A DNA stretch of 24,901 nt from an uncultured beta proteobacterium (GTDB taxonomy: Bacteria; Pseudomonadota; Gammaproteobacteria; Burkholderiales; Burkholderiaceae): positions 1 through 24,901 of the forward strand of contig CAIMXN010000003.1 of the NCBI GenBank assembly GCA_903845455.1, read 5' to 3'. Below, one piece after another: positions 1 through 9,057 of this stretch. A program made the translations under genes and the position numbers. Position 1 is the stretch's first letter. Each line of letters starts with the position of its first letter. The notes beneath the pieces were generated by a model, which saw only the letters and a program-made list of their open reading frames with translations, was not told the DNA's origin and searched no databases.

Positions 1-2351
1 CAGATCGGGGTGCGGGCACGGTTCTCAATTTAGATGATCAATTACGGGTTGGCCAACCTATTGCTGTTGGTAAGGCGCTTACCTTTACCTCGAGTGATGA
101 GATTGATGGTGTCGTTGAGCGTGACATGCATTTAAAAGGTCGCGCACAAATGCGTCGTAATGGCGCAGTGATTAAAGCCGATGAAATTCAATATGATCCC
201 GATATAGATGTAGCTAATTTGATTGGTAACGCAGAGTTAATCAAAGGCAACACTTCTTTTAGAGGCCCTAAGGCTCGTTTTAAAGTAGATGCCCGCGAAG
301 GCGATATGGAGTCTCCTACTTATGAGCTCCGTGATAACCGTGCAAATGGTATCGCCAAAAAATTGACGATTGAAACTTCAGACATTTTTGTTTTTGATCA
401 AGCAACTTATACCACTTGTACCCCACAAAATTTAGATTGGTATTTCACAGCCAGCAAAATTGAGATTGATAATGAACAAAAAGAAATGGTCGGCACCAAT
501 GGTGTGATGCGTTTCTTTGATGTCCCTATTGCTTATGTGCCGTATTTCAGTGTGCCAACATCCAATCAGCGACGCTCCGGAATGCTTGCCCCAGTGACTG
601 GCTATAACTCTAATAATGGCTGGGATACTACCCTGCCTTATTACGTCAATGTTGCCCCTAACCGAGACTTGTTATTGTTGCCGCGTTACATGAATCAGCG
701 CGGTACCCAGTTGGGTGCCCAATATCGCTTCTTGGATAGACAGAATTCAGGAACCTTGTCTGGAGATTTTTTACCTTACGATAAAAAGACGGGCACCGAT
801 CGCTGGAAATACGACTGGCAACAGCGACAAAATTTTAGCGGCGACTTAGCACCTGGCGGCTTACCGTCGCCTGGCGGTTGGACTGGGTATGCCAATATTG
901 CACGCGTCTCCGACAATCTATATCCCACCAATTTTTCGCAGAGTATCGCGGGCGCCATGACTAGTCAATTTCGTCAAGAAGTGGGAACGAATAAGCAGTT
1001 GACCAATAGCCTAAGTAATTGGAATGTATCGGCCCGTGCAATGACTTTTCAGACCTTACAGCCAGATCCTACTGTGACGGTGCAATCACCCTATAACATC
1101 TTGCCAAATGTAACGGCATCCTATAACAATCGTTTAACGCCAGCAGTTACTGATACCACTGGTAAATATATAGCATTACCTTCTGGACCTACGACCACAT
1201 TTTCAAGTGACTTCACGCGCTTTTCATACAACATTGGGGGTAATTTAGCGGCTACTGCACCAGGTGTTTACAGCCAAGCTGATCGAACTGTGATTAAGGG
1301 TGCGATGGCATTGCCTCAAGTGACCCCTGGATATTATTTAACGCCCAAGGTCAGTTTTCAGGCTAATAACTACAATGCTACGGCGTATACCCTTGGGGTA
1401 CCTCCTGCCCAGGGCTTTGCTATTCCAACATTTAGCTTGGATTCTGGTTTGGCATTTGAGCGAGATGCCGCTGAATTAAAAGGCTTCTTTGGGCGCGATA
1501 TGTTGCTGACCATGGAGCCTCGTGCTTTTTATGTTTACACCCCGTATCAAAACCAAACAAATACACCTTTGTTTGATACGGCTGATGGTGGCTTTGGTGT
1601 AACGCAAATCTTTAGTGAAAATAATTTTGTGGGTAATGACCGGATTGCAGATAACAACAAACTGACTGGCGGTATTACAAGCCGGATGTTGGAAGCAAGT
1701 ACTGGAGCTGAGCGGGCATCTGTTACGCTTGCTCAAAGACAGGATTTGACGGGTCAGCGCGTTGGATTAAATGGGACGATTGCTAATCCAACTACCTATT
1801 CAGATACCTTGGGTTCAGGGTCTATTCGTTTCCTTGGAAACTTTAGCGCTGACGTATTTGGTCAGTACAACACCCAGCTCAATCGTTTTGTACAAAGCAC
1901 GGTTGGTGGAAGTTGGCGCCCTACTCCTGGAAGAAGCTTGAACTTTGGGTACCGCAATCTTTGGTCGCCACCAGTGCAAGCATCTCCAATGAATAATTAC
2001 ACTGCAACACCAGCTGCAACGACGACTGATCAATACAATATTTCTGGCCAATGGCCAGTGACTCGTGAAGTATCGTTGTTAGGCCGTTATGGTTATGATG
2101 CTTTGACGACTAAAACTCTTAATACATTAGTAGCGTTAGAGTGGATGCGGGACTGTTGGACTTTTCGTGCTGCCTATTCTCAGATGCTCAATACCTCACA
2201 AATTACCACTACCCAAATCCTTTTCCAAATAGAATTTAGGGGCTTTGGTACTGCTGGTAGTAATCCAGTTGATATCATGAAGCTGAATGTTCCTGGATAT
2301 ATGCCTACTTCTAAGCCTATACCCCCTTCAACCTATGAGAATTATCAATGA
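1..2351 (+). CDS. lptD: LPS-assembly protein LptD, 5' partial
   Basis: Outer-membrane beta-barrel that, with the lipoprotein LptE, inserts lipopolysaccharide into the outer leaflet. The frame is open from base 3 to the window edge with no stop, so the signal peptide and true start lie upstream; about 782 residues are visible. The N-terminal part is the OstA/LptA-like periplasmic jellyroll (DGVVERDMHLKG, ADEIQYDPD). It is followed by the conserved barrel entry (VPYFSVPTSNQRRSGMLAP) and a long barrel rich in aromatic and Asn/Thr residues. Only two cysteine codons are visible, at 417-419 (TYTTCTPQ) and 2154-2156 (MRDCWTFRA). They sit where E. coli uses an N-domain to barrel disulfide, so one long-range disulfide is inferred; E. 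coli has two. The stop overlaps the surA start as ATGA. This is the first visible gene of the lptD-surA-pdxA-rsmA operon. Confidence 0.96.
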   Translation, partial: DRGAGTVLNLDDQLRVGQPIAVGKALTFTSSDEIDGVVERDMHLKGRAQMRRNGAVIKADEIQYDPDIDVANLIGNAELIKGNTSFRGPKARFKVDAREGDMESPTYELRDNRANGIAKKLTIETSDIFVFDQATYTTCTPQNLDWYFTASKIEIDNEQKEMVGTNGVMRFFDVPIAYVPYFSVPTSNQRRSGMLAPVTGYNSNNGWDTTLPYYVNVAPNRDLLLLPRYMNQRGTQLGAQYRFLDRQNSGTLSGDFLPYDKKTGTDRWKYDWQQRQNFSGDLAPGGLPSPGGWTGYANIARVSDNLYPTNFSQSIAGAMTSQFRQEVGTNKQLTNSLSNWNVSARAMTFQTLQPDPTVTVQSPYNILPNVTASYNNRLTPAVTDTTGKYIALPSGPTTTFSSDFTRFSYNIGGNLAATAPGVYSQADRTVIKGAMALPQVTPGYYLTPKVSFQANNYNATAYTLGVPPAQGFAIPTFSLDSGLAFERDAAELKGFFGRDMLLTMEPRAFYVYTPYQNQTNTPLFDTADGGFGVTQIFSENNFVGNDRIADNNKLTGGITSRMLEASTGAERASVTLAQRQDLTGQRVGLNGTIANPTTYSDTLGSGSIRFLGNFSADVFGQYNTQLNRFVQSTVGGSWRPTPGRSLNFGYRNLWSPPVQASPMNNYTATPAATTTDQYNISGQWPVTREVSLLGRYGYDALTTKTLNTLVALEWMRDCWTFRAAYSQMLNTSQITTTQILFQIEFRGFGTAGSNPVDIMKLNVPGYMPTSKPIPPSTYENYQ

Positions 2352-3793
2352 CACCTTGTCTGAGTAGCTGTAAACGGGTTTTTATTCAAGCTTTACTTGC
2401 AAGCACCGCTCTGGCTGCTGGTTATGCCCTTGCTCAGGATGTTCAACGACTAAGCCCTGACAGCAAAATTCGCAATATTGATGGGGTAGCAGCAGTTGTG
2501 AATACCGGTTACGTTACTCGTAAAGAAATTGACGATCGTATCGCCGCATTACAGAAGCAGGGTGGAAAATTGCCAGATGCTGCGGTTCTACGTAAAACAG
2601 TGATGGAACGTCTCATCATTGAAAAAATTCAATTACAAGAAGCAGATCAAGAGGGGGTTGTTGTTAGCAATAAAGAATTAGAAAATATTATTGGTGATAT
2701 TGCCGCTAAAAATAAACTCTCACTTACTGAATTTAAGCAAAAGGTGACTGCTTCGGGAACTACGTTTGAGCGATATCAGCAAATGTTGCGTGAAGATATC
2801 GTCATTAGCCGCTTCCGCGAGCGTGAGGTTGAAGGTAAGATCAAGATCTCTGATGCAGAGATCGACAACTTTATTGCCGATCGTACGCGCGCCATGATTG
2901 GCGGTGGAGCACCTCGTTCAACTCCAGCAGCGCCAGGCTCACCAGAAGAAATTGATGTGGCCCAAATTTTTATTCTGGTTGATGCTGGTGCTGGCGCTGG
3001 TACTCAAGCAGAAGCAAAGAAAAAAGCAGAAGCATTATTACGTGATGCTCGTGGTGATGTAGATTTTATGCAACTTGGCGCTATGGCCGCAAAAGAGAAT
3101 CCTAAGATTAAGTTTCAAGAATTGGGTTATCGTACGCCCGATCGCTTACCTCAATTGTTTTACGAAGCCATTAGAAATACTGGTGGTGGTGAAGTAGCCA
3201 ATGCTGTAGTAAAGAGTCCTGCTGGCTATCATGTACTCAAAGTGTTAGATCGCCGCACTTTGGTCGCTGGTGCTCCGCAGCAGGCTACGCCCCAAGAAGT
3301 TGCTCCAAGTGCGCCCCAAAATATTATGATTACCCAGACGATGTCTCGCCATATTTTGCTGCGAAGCCGTGCTGACTTAAGCGACCAAGATGCGGAGCGA
3401 CGTTTAGCGGGCTATCGTGATCAGGTTCGTGCTAAAACGGCTGACTTTGGTGAGCTGGCGAAGAAATATTCTGAAGATGGTTCTGCAGCTAATGGTGGTA
3501 ATTTAGGCTGGATGGGCCCAGGAGAATTAGTTCCTGAATTTGAACAAGCTATGAATCGTTTGCAAATCGGTGACGTCAGTAATCCTGTTAAAACTGAATT
3601 CGGCTGGCATTTGATTCAAGTGTTAGAGCGGCGCGAGACTCAGTTAACGGTTGATAAGCAAAAAGAGTTCGCACGCGCCGCGATTCGGGAAAGAAAGTTC
3701 GAGCAAGCGTATCAGGATTGGATTCGCCAGCTGCGCGACACCGCAACCGTGAAGATTATTGACGTTGACGATGCTGCAAGCACCCCCCGTTAA
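2348..3793 (+). CDS. surA: Periplasmic chaperone and peptidyl-prolyl isomerase SurA
   Basis: Periplasmic chaperone that escorts unfolded outer-membrane proteins, including LptD encoded just upstream, to the Bam machinery. The 481-residue protein has a Sec signal peptide (basic CKR, hydrophobic core, probable cleavage after ALA at residue 29). The SurA N-terminal domain follows (VAAVVNTGYVTRKEIDDRI), then two parvulin domains. The second, near residues 330-435, is complete (SRHILLRS, GELAKKYSEDGSAANGGNLGW, FGWHLIQVLERRE). The first, near 200-305, is divergent and lacks the GGxLGW signature, so it is probably weakly active or inactive. Start: the ATG overlaps the lptD stop by four bases with no strong ribosome site, suggesting translational coupling. 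The linker between the parvulin domains is rich in Ala, Pro and Gln. Confidence 0.96.
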   Translation: MTPCLSSCKRVFIQALLASTALAAGYALAQDVQRLSPDSKIRNIDGVAAVVNTGYVTRKEIDDRIAALQKQGGKLPDAAVLRKTVMERLIIEKIQLQEADQEGVVVSNKELENIIGDIAAKNKLSLTEFKQKVTASGTTFERYQQMLREDIVISRFREREVEGKIKISDAEIDNFIADRTRAMIGGGAPRSTPAAPGSPEEIDVAQIFILVDAGAGAGTQAEAKKKAEALLRDARGDVDFMQLGAMAAKENPKIKFQELGYRTPDRLPQLFYEAIRNTGGGEVANAVVKSPAGYHVLKVLDRRTLVAGAPQQATPQEVAPSAPQNIMITQTMSRHILLRSRADLSDQDAERRLAGYRDQVRAKTADFGELAKKYSEDGSAANGGNLGWMGPGELVPEFEQAMNRLQIGDVSNPVKTEFGWHLIQVLERRETQLTVDKQKEFARAAIRERKFEQAYQDWIRQLRDTATVKIIDVDDAASTPR

Positions 3794-4778
3794 TCTAGTT
3801 ATTAGCTCAGGAGAGCCGGCTGGTGTTGGCCCTGAGATTAGTCTTGCAGCTACCCTAGCTTTCTTAAAAGAGCAGCCAACTGCATACATTACTGTGCTTG
3901 CTGATACCTCGGTACTGCAGATTCCTAAAGAGGTTCAGTCTGATGTATTGGCCCGTTTAAAGCTCGAGCCAGTAGCACTCGCAAAGCCTGTTACCACTGG
4001 AAAACTCAATCCTGCCAATGCCCAATATGTTCTTAAGCTATTAGATACTGCAGTAGAGGGGTGTTTGGCTGGGCGCTTTGATGCCATGATCACTGCGCCA
4101 TTGCAAAAGAGTGTCATGAATGTTGCGGGTACACCCTTCACTGGGCATACCGAGTACTTGGCGCAAGCTTGCAAAATCAATCATGTAGTCATGATGTTAT
4201 GTGCAGCCTTGCCCTTGGGATTCTTAGGACTTAAGCGCATGCGGGTTTTACGCGTTGCTTTAGCGACGACCCATCTTCCTTTGAGGGATGTGCCTGCTGC
4301 TCTCACTCGCGATCATGTTCTGGAAACTATTCAGATCGTGCATCGGGATCTTGAGCAGAGGTTTGGTATTCCTAGCCCAGTGATTAGAGTAGCAGGACTA
4401 AATCCTCATGCTGGTGAGTCTGGCTATTTAGGTCGCGAAGAGATTGAGGCGATTTCTCCCGCAATTGAGCTGGCAAAACAACAAAGTATTCAGGTAACAG
4501 GACCTTATCCTGGTGACACCATGATGGATGCCAGCAGCTTGGATCATGTAGATGCTTATATTGCAATGTTCCACGATCAAGGCTTAGCCCCATTTAAATT
4601 TGCTACCTTTGGTGGTGGTGTTAATGTCACTTTGGGGTTGCCCATTATTCGGACCTCAGTAGATCATGGTACAGCCCTGGATATTGCTGGTAAAGGCATT
4701 GCAGATCCAAGTAGTATGCTGGAAGCATTGCGCTTAGCCCATCAATTAGCGGTGAATCAAAAAGTAAGCAACTCTTGA
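3771..4778 (+). CDS. pdxA: 4-hydroxythreonine-4-phosphate dehydrogenase PdxA
   Basis: NAD-dependent oxidation of 4-phosphohydroxy-L-threonine in the DXP-dependent pyridoxal 5'-phosphate pathway; cytosolic and metal dependent. The product is 335 residues, close to the E. coli length. Family motifs are intact: SSGEPAGVGPE at the N terminus, GHTEYLA, and the three metal-ligand histidine regions ATTHLPLRD, GLNPHAGESG and AMFHDQGLAPFK. I chose the ATG at 3771, because translation from it (MLQAPPVNLVISSGEPAG) matches the family N terminus. A TTG at 3759 would add four residues and is possible. From the ATG the gene overlaps surA by 23 bases in another frame, so expression probably depends on surA translation. 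The stop overlaps the rsmA start as TTGA. Confidence 0.95.
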   Translation: MLQAPPVNLVISSGEPAGVGPEISLAATLAFLKEQPTAYITVLADTSVLQIPKEVQSDVLARLKLEPVALAKPVTTGKLNPANAQYVLKLLDTAVEGCLAGRFDAMITAPLQKSVMNVAGTPFTGHTEYLAQACKINHVVMMLCAALPLGFLGLKRMRVLRVALATTHLPLRDVPAALTRDHVLETIQIVHRDLEQRFGIPSPVIRVAGLNPHAGESGYLGREEIEAISPAIELAKQQSIQVTGPYPGDTMMDASSLDHVDAYIAMFHDQGLAPFKFATFGGGVNVTLGLPIIRTSVDHGTALDIAGKGIADPSSMLEALRLAHQLAVNQKVSNS

Positions 4779-5554
4779 TACATCACGCGCGCAAACGCTT
4801 TGGGCAAAACTTTTTGCAAGATGCTGGCATCATTTATTCTATCGTTGCATTAATTAATCCGAGTGCTGAAATGCAAGTGATCGAGATTGGTCCCGGATTA
4901 GGCGCTTTGACAAAACCCTTATTAAAAAATCTTGACCATTTAGATCTTTTAGAGATTGATCGTGATTTAGTGGCTTACTGGAATCAGCAGAACCTTCAGG
5001 GTTTATCGGTGATGGAAGGTGATGCCTTGAAGTTTGATTTTTTAGCCTGGGCTCAGAGCCGCTCTAAGAATGGTAGCCTTTGCAAAGTGGTGGGCAATTT
5101 GCCTTACAACATCTCTTCACCACTCTTATTTCATTTGGTGTCGGCTGCAGCAGCAATAGATGAGCAAGTGTTTATGCTTCAGGCTGAAGTAGTCGAGCGT
5201 ATGGTTGCTCCAGCAGGGAGCTCAGACTTTAGTCGCCTCTCTGTGATGCTACAAGCGCGCTATCACATGGAGCAAGTACTGAAAGTTCCACCCGAAGCAT
5301 TTGATCCGCAGCCTAAAGTAAATTCGGCAGTAGTGAGGATGATTCCTCGAGCAGATTTCAATTTAAATGGTACTCAGTGGGCTTCATTAGAAAGAGTCGT
5401 AGCAGCAGCTTTTTCGCAAAGAAGAAAAATGCTACGCACCAACTTACAAAATTTTTCCGATAGACTATCTTTAACAGAGGTCGAATTAAAAGCCCGTGCT
5501 CAAGATATTACTGTTGCTCGTTATATTGAGTGGGCTAAGGCGTTAGTTAAGTAA
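4775..5554 (+). CDS. rsmA: 16S rRNA dimethyladenosine transferase RsmA (KsgA)
   Basis: Transfers four methyl groups from S-adenosylmethionine to the two adjacent adenosines of the helix 45 loop of 16S rRNA late in 30S assembly. The 259-residue protein has the family entry motif ARKRFGQNFLQD, SAM motif I (VIEIGPGLGALT), the acidic end of strand 2 (LLEIDRD) and catalytic motif IV (NLPYNISSPLL). The C-terminal basic segment AFSQRRKMLRTNL is also typical. The start appears to be TTG at 4775, overlapping the pdxA stop by four bases. No ATG or GTG lies between there and the RKRFGQNFL motif, so TTG is the only reasonable start. It is the last gene of the plus-strand operon and ends 22 bases before the convergent plsC; apaG/apaH, next in E. 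coli, are absent. Confidence 0.95.
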   Translation: MIHHARKRFGQNFLQDAGIIYSIVALINPSAEMQVIEIGPGLGALTKPLLKNLDHLDLLEIDRDLVAYWNQQNLQGLSVMEGDALKFDFLAWAQSRSKNGSLCKVVGNLPYNISSPLLFHLVSAAAAIDEQVFMLQAEVVERMVAPAGSSDFSRLSVMLQARYHMEQVLKVPPEAFDPQPKVNSAVVRMIPRADFNLNGTQWASLERVVAAAFSQRRKMLRTNLQNFSDRLSLTEVELKARAQDITVARYIEWAKALVK

Positions 5555-5576
5555 ATCCATCGCCTTAAGCAATACC

Positions 5577-6314
5577 CTAAGTCTGATAGGCTTCTGGATC
5601 AATGACACGCATCTCGGCTTCAATCCACTTTTCAACTTCTTGATGCAGTTGGCCACCCGTTTTACCAGCCGAGGCAATTGCGGGGCCAATAGAAAAAATA
5701 ACCGTTCCAGGCTGCTTCAAAAAACTATTCTTAGGCCAGCAACGACCTGCATTATGGGCAATGGGAATCACTATGGCATCAGTAGCGCTAGCCAGCCTAG
5801 CGCCACCTTTGCTATAAGGCTTAAATGATCCCGTAGGCATTCTGGTGCCTTCCGGGAACAACATAATCCATTTTCCTTCAGCTAGGCGTTTGCGGCCCTG
5901 ACTTGCCACAGAGAGGGCGGCAGTTTCTTTACTGGCACGATTAATATGAATCATTTTCAGTAGAGCCAATGCCCAGCCAAAAAAAGGGATCCACAAAAGT
6001 TCGCGCTTAAAGACAAAGCACAGTTGCTTTGGAAGGAGTGCAATGTAAGCAATCGTCTCGTAAGCTGATTGGTGCTTACTAAGAATAACAACCGGTTGAT
6101 CAAGTACAGCTTGCATATTTTCCATCCCACGGATTTCATAACGAATTCCGCAAAGAGGTTGCAAGATCCAGATAACCACTTTATTCCATAGACCAATAAA
6201 GCGATAGCGATTTTCAGGATTGAGAAATGGAAACGCTAGGAGGCAAAGGATGGACCAAATTGGAGTAAAGATCAGCAAGAACAGCGTGAAGAGAGCTGAG
6301 CGTAAAAAGATCAT
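5577..6314 (-). CDS. plsC: 1-acyl-sn-glycerol-3-phosphate acyltransferase (PlsC family)
   Basis: Predicted inner-membrane acyltransferase that adds the second acyl chain to lysophosphatidic acid, giving phosphatidic acid. The 245-residue protein starts with a hydrophobic segment (FTLFLLIFTPIWSILCLLAF), consistent with a membrane anchor. Acyltransferase motif I is KHQSAYE, an H-x4-E form instead of the usual H-x4-D. Motif II is FKRELLWIPFFGWAL, motif III is FPEGTRMPTG, and motif IV lies around IVIPIAHNAG. I believe the Glu variant occurs in some betaproteobacterial members, so I do not read it as inactivation. It starts two bases after the gmhB stop and is the last gene of the long minus-strand operon. 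A lyso-ornithine or other lysolipid acyltransferase cannot be excluded from sequence alone. Confidence 0.88.
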   Translation of the reverse strand: MIFLRSALFTLFLLIFTPIWSILCLLAFPFLNPENRYRFIGLWNKVVIWILQPLCGIRYEIRGMENMQAVLDQPVVILSKHQSAYETIAYIALLPKQLCFVFKRELLWIPFFGWALALLKMIHINRASKETAALSVASQGRKRLAEGKWIMLFPEGTRMPTGSFKPYSKGGARLASATDAIVIPIAHNAGRCWPKNSFLKQPGTVIFSIGPAIASAGKTGGQLHQEVEKWIEAEMRVIDPEAYQT

Positions 6315-6316
6315 TT

Positions 6317-6889
6317 TTAAACTTTCTCTTTTAAAAGACTATTAGCAAATGCAAGTAAATCATCATGAATTTCAGTACCATCAGGCAGTTCGCCTTTAGC
6401 TAGCGTTTTCTTACCCTTACCAGTGAGCACTAAATGGGGTGAGGCACCTAGGGCTATACCAGCCTGTAAATCCCTTAAAGAATCACCCACAACGGGGACG
6501 CCTTGCAGGGGGTTCTTACTGTGATTTTTCTTGTAGCGCAGGGCAATCTCTTTCATGAGGCCAGGTAAGGGTTTACGACATTCGCAGCCATTGGCATCTA
6601 CATGGGGGCAAAAGAAAATACTATCAATATGGCCACCTAATGGCTTTAGTAGTTTATCCATCTTGCTATGCATGGCATGCAGATCGTTGATATTAAAATA
6701 ACCCCTAGCTAGCCCTGATTGATTAGTTGCAATAGCAATTTGATAGCCTGCTTGATTGAGAAGGGCTATAGCTTCGAGGCTACCGGGTAGTGGAACCCAC
6801 TCTTCGCTCGACTTCACATAGTCATCTCTATCCTCGTTGATCACACCATCGCGATCCAGAATGACTAATTTAGAAGAGCTGCTGCTCAT
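6317..6889 (-). CDS. gmhB: D-glycero-beta-D-manno-heptose 1,7-bisphosphate 7-phosphatase GmhB
   Basis: HAD-superfamily phosphatase that removes the 7-phosphate from heptose bisphosphate during ADP-heptose synthesis for the LPS inner core; cytosolic. The 190-residue protein has HAD motif I (LDRDGVINE, nucleophile D12 and acid D14), motif II (ATNQSGLARG), and a late acidic motif (VVGDSLRDLQAG). The zinc-binding loop CPHVDANGCECRKP supplies a Cys-x-His plus Cys-x-Cys set, the hallmark separating GmhB from histidinol-phosphatase domains. The loop is shorter than in E. coli, which may affect anomer preference. The ATG overlaps the glyS stop by four bases. It links LPS synthesis with the glycyl-tRNA synthetase genes in one transcript. 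Confidence 0.92.
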   Translation of the reverse strand: MSSSSSKLVILDRDGVINEDRDDYVKSSEEWVPLPGSLEAIALLNQAGYQIAIATNQSGLARGYFNINDLHAMHSKMDKLLKPLGGHIDSIFFCPHVDANGCECRKPLPGLMKEIALRYKKNHSKNPLQGVPVVGDSLRDLQAGIALGASPHLVLTGKGKKTLAKGELPDGTEIHDDLLAFANSLLKEKV

Positions 6890-9039
6890 GCTAATTTGCC
6901 GAGATCGGCAATCAGATTCATTTTCTGGTGAAGTTGTTGCAGAAGGGCTAGGCGATTGTCGCGTAGCTCAGGATTTGAATCCATCACCATGACATCAGCA
7001 AAGAATTGATCAATAGGTTGACTCAAAGCTACAAGGGCTTTTAAGAGCTCAACAAACTGACGCTGTTCATATGCGGCATTGAGTTTTGGGGTAATACTTT
7101 CCAAGGCTTGGAATAGTGCCACTTCAGCTGGAACTTGCAAAAGCTGAGTGGAGCATGAAGCTGGAATGGCAGTAGTCGTCTTTTTGAGAATATTACTAAT
7201 GCGCTTATTAGCAGCTGCAAGCTGAGTTGCTTGCTCCAGTCCGTTGAATTCCCGTAAAGCGGTCAAACGCCCAATCAAGTCATTTAGCTGTGCTGGAGAT
7301 TGGCTCAGTACAGCATCGATTTCGGCACTGGTAAACGGCTTGCCAGCTACCGATTGATCACGCAGATAGCCGCGCAGACGATCGATGATAAAGGCATAAA
7401 TATCTTCGGACTTTGCTTTTTCTTGAACATCCTTCTGAGTAAATTGGGTACGAGCTAATTCAATCAGGTCGGGAAGACTCAAGGGGAGATTTTTTTCCAA
7501 GAGCAGACGGCAGATGCCTAAGGCATGACGACGCAGTGCATAAGGATCTTTATCACCAGTTGGGGCAAGTCCAACCCCCCAAATACCCACCAATGTTTCT
7601 AATTTGTCAGCAATCGCTAGGATCGTACCGGTTTGGGTTTGTGGCAAAGCATCGCCAGCAAAGCGGGGCATGTAATGCTCGCTGCAGGCTGAGGCAACCT
7701 CAGGGTTCTCGCCGTCATGGATAGCGTAGTAACGCCCCATGATTCCTTGCAATTCTGGAAACTCGCCAACCATATCAGTGAGCAAGTCAGTCTTCGCAAT
7801 TTCAGCGGCACGGCCAGCAAACTCCATGTTGGCTTCGATACCTTTCTTTTTTAATTCTTTCGCAATACCAGTAGCGATGGCAGCAACGCGCTGTGTACGC
7901 TCAAGTTGATTGCCTAGTTGGTTGTGATAAACCACTCTAGCAAGATCAGCAACACGTGAGGCTAAAGGACGTTTTTGATCTTGTTGGAAGAAGAAGCGTG
8001 CATCTGAGAGACGTGGCCGCACAACGCGCTCATTACCTGAAATGATGGCCTCAGGTTTCTGAGTTTCAATGTTAGAAACAATCAGGAAGCGGTTGCGCAA
8101 CTTACCTTGTGCATCAGTTAGTGCAAAATATTTTTGATTGGTTTGCATTGTCAGAATTAAGCACTCTTGGGGAACTTCTAAAAATTCTTGGTCAAAATGA
8201 CATGCGTAAATCGCAGGCCACTCAACTAGAGCCGTCACTTCATCTAGCAGACTATCTGGCATCAAGACCAAATCATTGCTGGCTGCCTTTAATAGGGCAG
8301 CTTCAATATATTCACGGCGCTTGTTAAAGCTGGGCATAACTTTGGCTTGGCTCTGTAGCGTTGCTTCATACTGATCTGCTGCTGAAATGGAAATAGCACC
8401 AGGCGCTAAAAAACGGTGACCGTCAGTTTGATTGCCAGCAGTGATGCCAAGCGCACTAATAGCCAAAGGCATCTTGCCATGTAATGCAATGATTTTGTGA
8501 GCAGGACGTGCAAATTCAACATCGGCTAATTGCCCATTCTTTTGCATCACCTGGTAATGCATCATTTTTGCAATGGGCAACTTGCTTAAGGTGTTCTCCA
8601 GCGCTACTTGAGCCGTCTGTTCAAGCGCTGCCCCTTTAGCAATCAGATTTAAATATAAAGCTTCATTTTTACCTTCACCCGCTTTTTCTAAGGTCGAAAG
8701 ATCTAGGTTGGTATAGCCAAGAGTAGCCAATTTCTTCAATAGAGGCGCGGTTGCTTTGCCATTGGCATCAAACCCAATGCTGGTAGGCAATAATTTTTCA
8801 CGTACTGGATAGTTAGGGGCCTGACTCAATACCTGCGTTACATGAACTGCTAGGCGACGTGGTGTTGCATAGCCAATCGCTTGAGAGCTCTCGCTCAATA
8901 AGCCTGCGGTTTTTAAGGTGTTAAAGATGCCATCACTAAATGCATCACCGAGGCGACGCAGCGACTTGGGTGGAAGCTCTTCTGTCAATAACTCAATCAA
9001 TAAGTCAGCTGATTGAGGAGGCATATTTGGTGTGCTCAT
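6886..9039 (-). CDS. glyS: Glycyl-tRNA synthetase beta subunit
   Basis: Beta chain of the bacterial heterotetrameric (alpha2beta2) glycyl-tRNA synthetase; it binds tRNA-Gly while the alpha chain holds the aminoacylation site. The 717-residue product has the usual length. It begins with the family signature LLIELLTEELPPKSL, and has the conserved central segments GIMGRYYA and KLETLVGIWGVGLAPTGDKDPYALRR. A C-terminal DALR-like helical anticodon-binding region covers roughly the last 130 residues (NLIADLGKLA at the end). It lies 18 bases after glyQ and overlaps gmhB by four bases. I see no strong ribosome-binding site in the short gap, so coupling to glyQ is likely. Confidence 0.97.
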   Translation of the reverse strand: MSTPNMPPQSADLLIELLTEELPPKSLRRLGDAFSDGIFNTLKTAGLLSESSQAIGYATPRRLAVHVTQVLSQAPNYPVREKLLPTSIGFDANGKATAPLLKKLATLGYTNLDLSTLEKAGEGKNEALYLNLIAKGAALEQTAQVALENTLSKLPIAKMMHYQVMQKNGQLADVEFARPAHKIIALHGKMPLAISALGITAGNQTDGHRFLAPGAISISAADQYEATLQSQAKVMPSFNKRREYIEAALLKAASNDLVLMPDSLLDEVTALVEWPAIYACHFDQEFLEVPQECLILTMQTNQKYFALTDAQGKLRNRFLIVSNIETQKPEAIISGNERVVRPRLSDARFFFQQDQKRPLASRVADLARVVYHNQLGNQLERTQRVAAIATGIAKELKKKGIEANMEFAGRAAEIAKTDLLTDMVGEFPELQGIMGRYYAIHDGENPEVASACSEHYMPRFAGDALPQTQTGTILAIADKLETLVGIWGVGLAPTGDKDPYALRRHALGICRLLLEKNLPLSLPDLIELARTQFTQKDVQEKAKSEDIYAFIIDRLRGYLRDQSVAGKPFTSAEIDAVLSQSPAQLNDLIGRLTALREFNGLEQATQLAAANKRISNILKKTTTAIPASCSTQLLQVPAEVALFQALESITPKLNAAYEQRQFVELLKALVALSQPIDQFFADVMVMDSNPELRDNRLALLQQLHQKMNLIADLGKLA

Positions 9040-9057
9040 AAATAGATTGAGGTACTT

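Noticed and set aside
1476..1736. 86-residue antisense frame in lptD
   Set aside because: Shadow of the lptD coding sequence without its own signals.
5536..5567. Inverted repeat TAAGGCG/CGCCTTA between rsmA and plsC as a bidirectional terminator
   Set aside because: Seven-bp arms with an 18-base loop and no T tract on either side; too weak to call.
5577..6314. Loss of activity in PlsC because motif I is HQSAYE rather than H-x4-D
   Set aside because: Other motifs are intact and the Glu form is, to my knowledge, found in related functional members.
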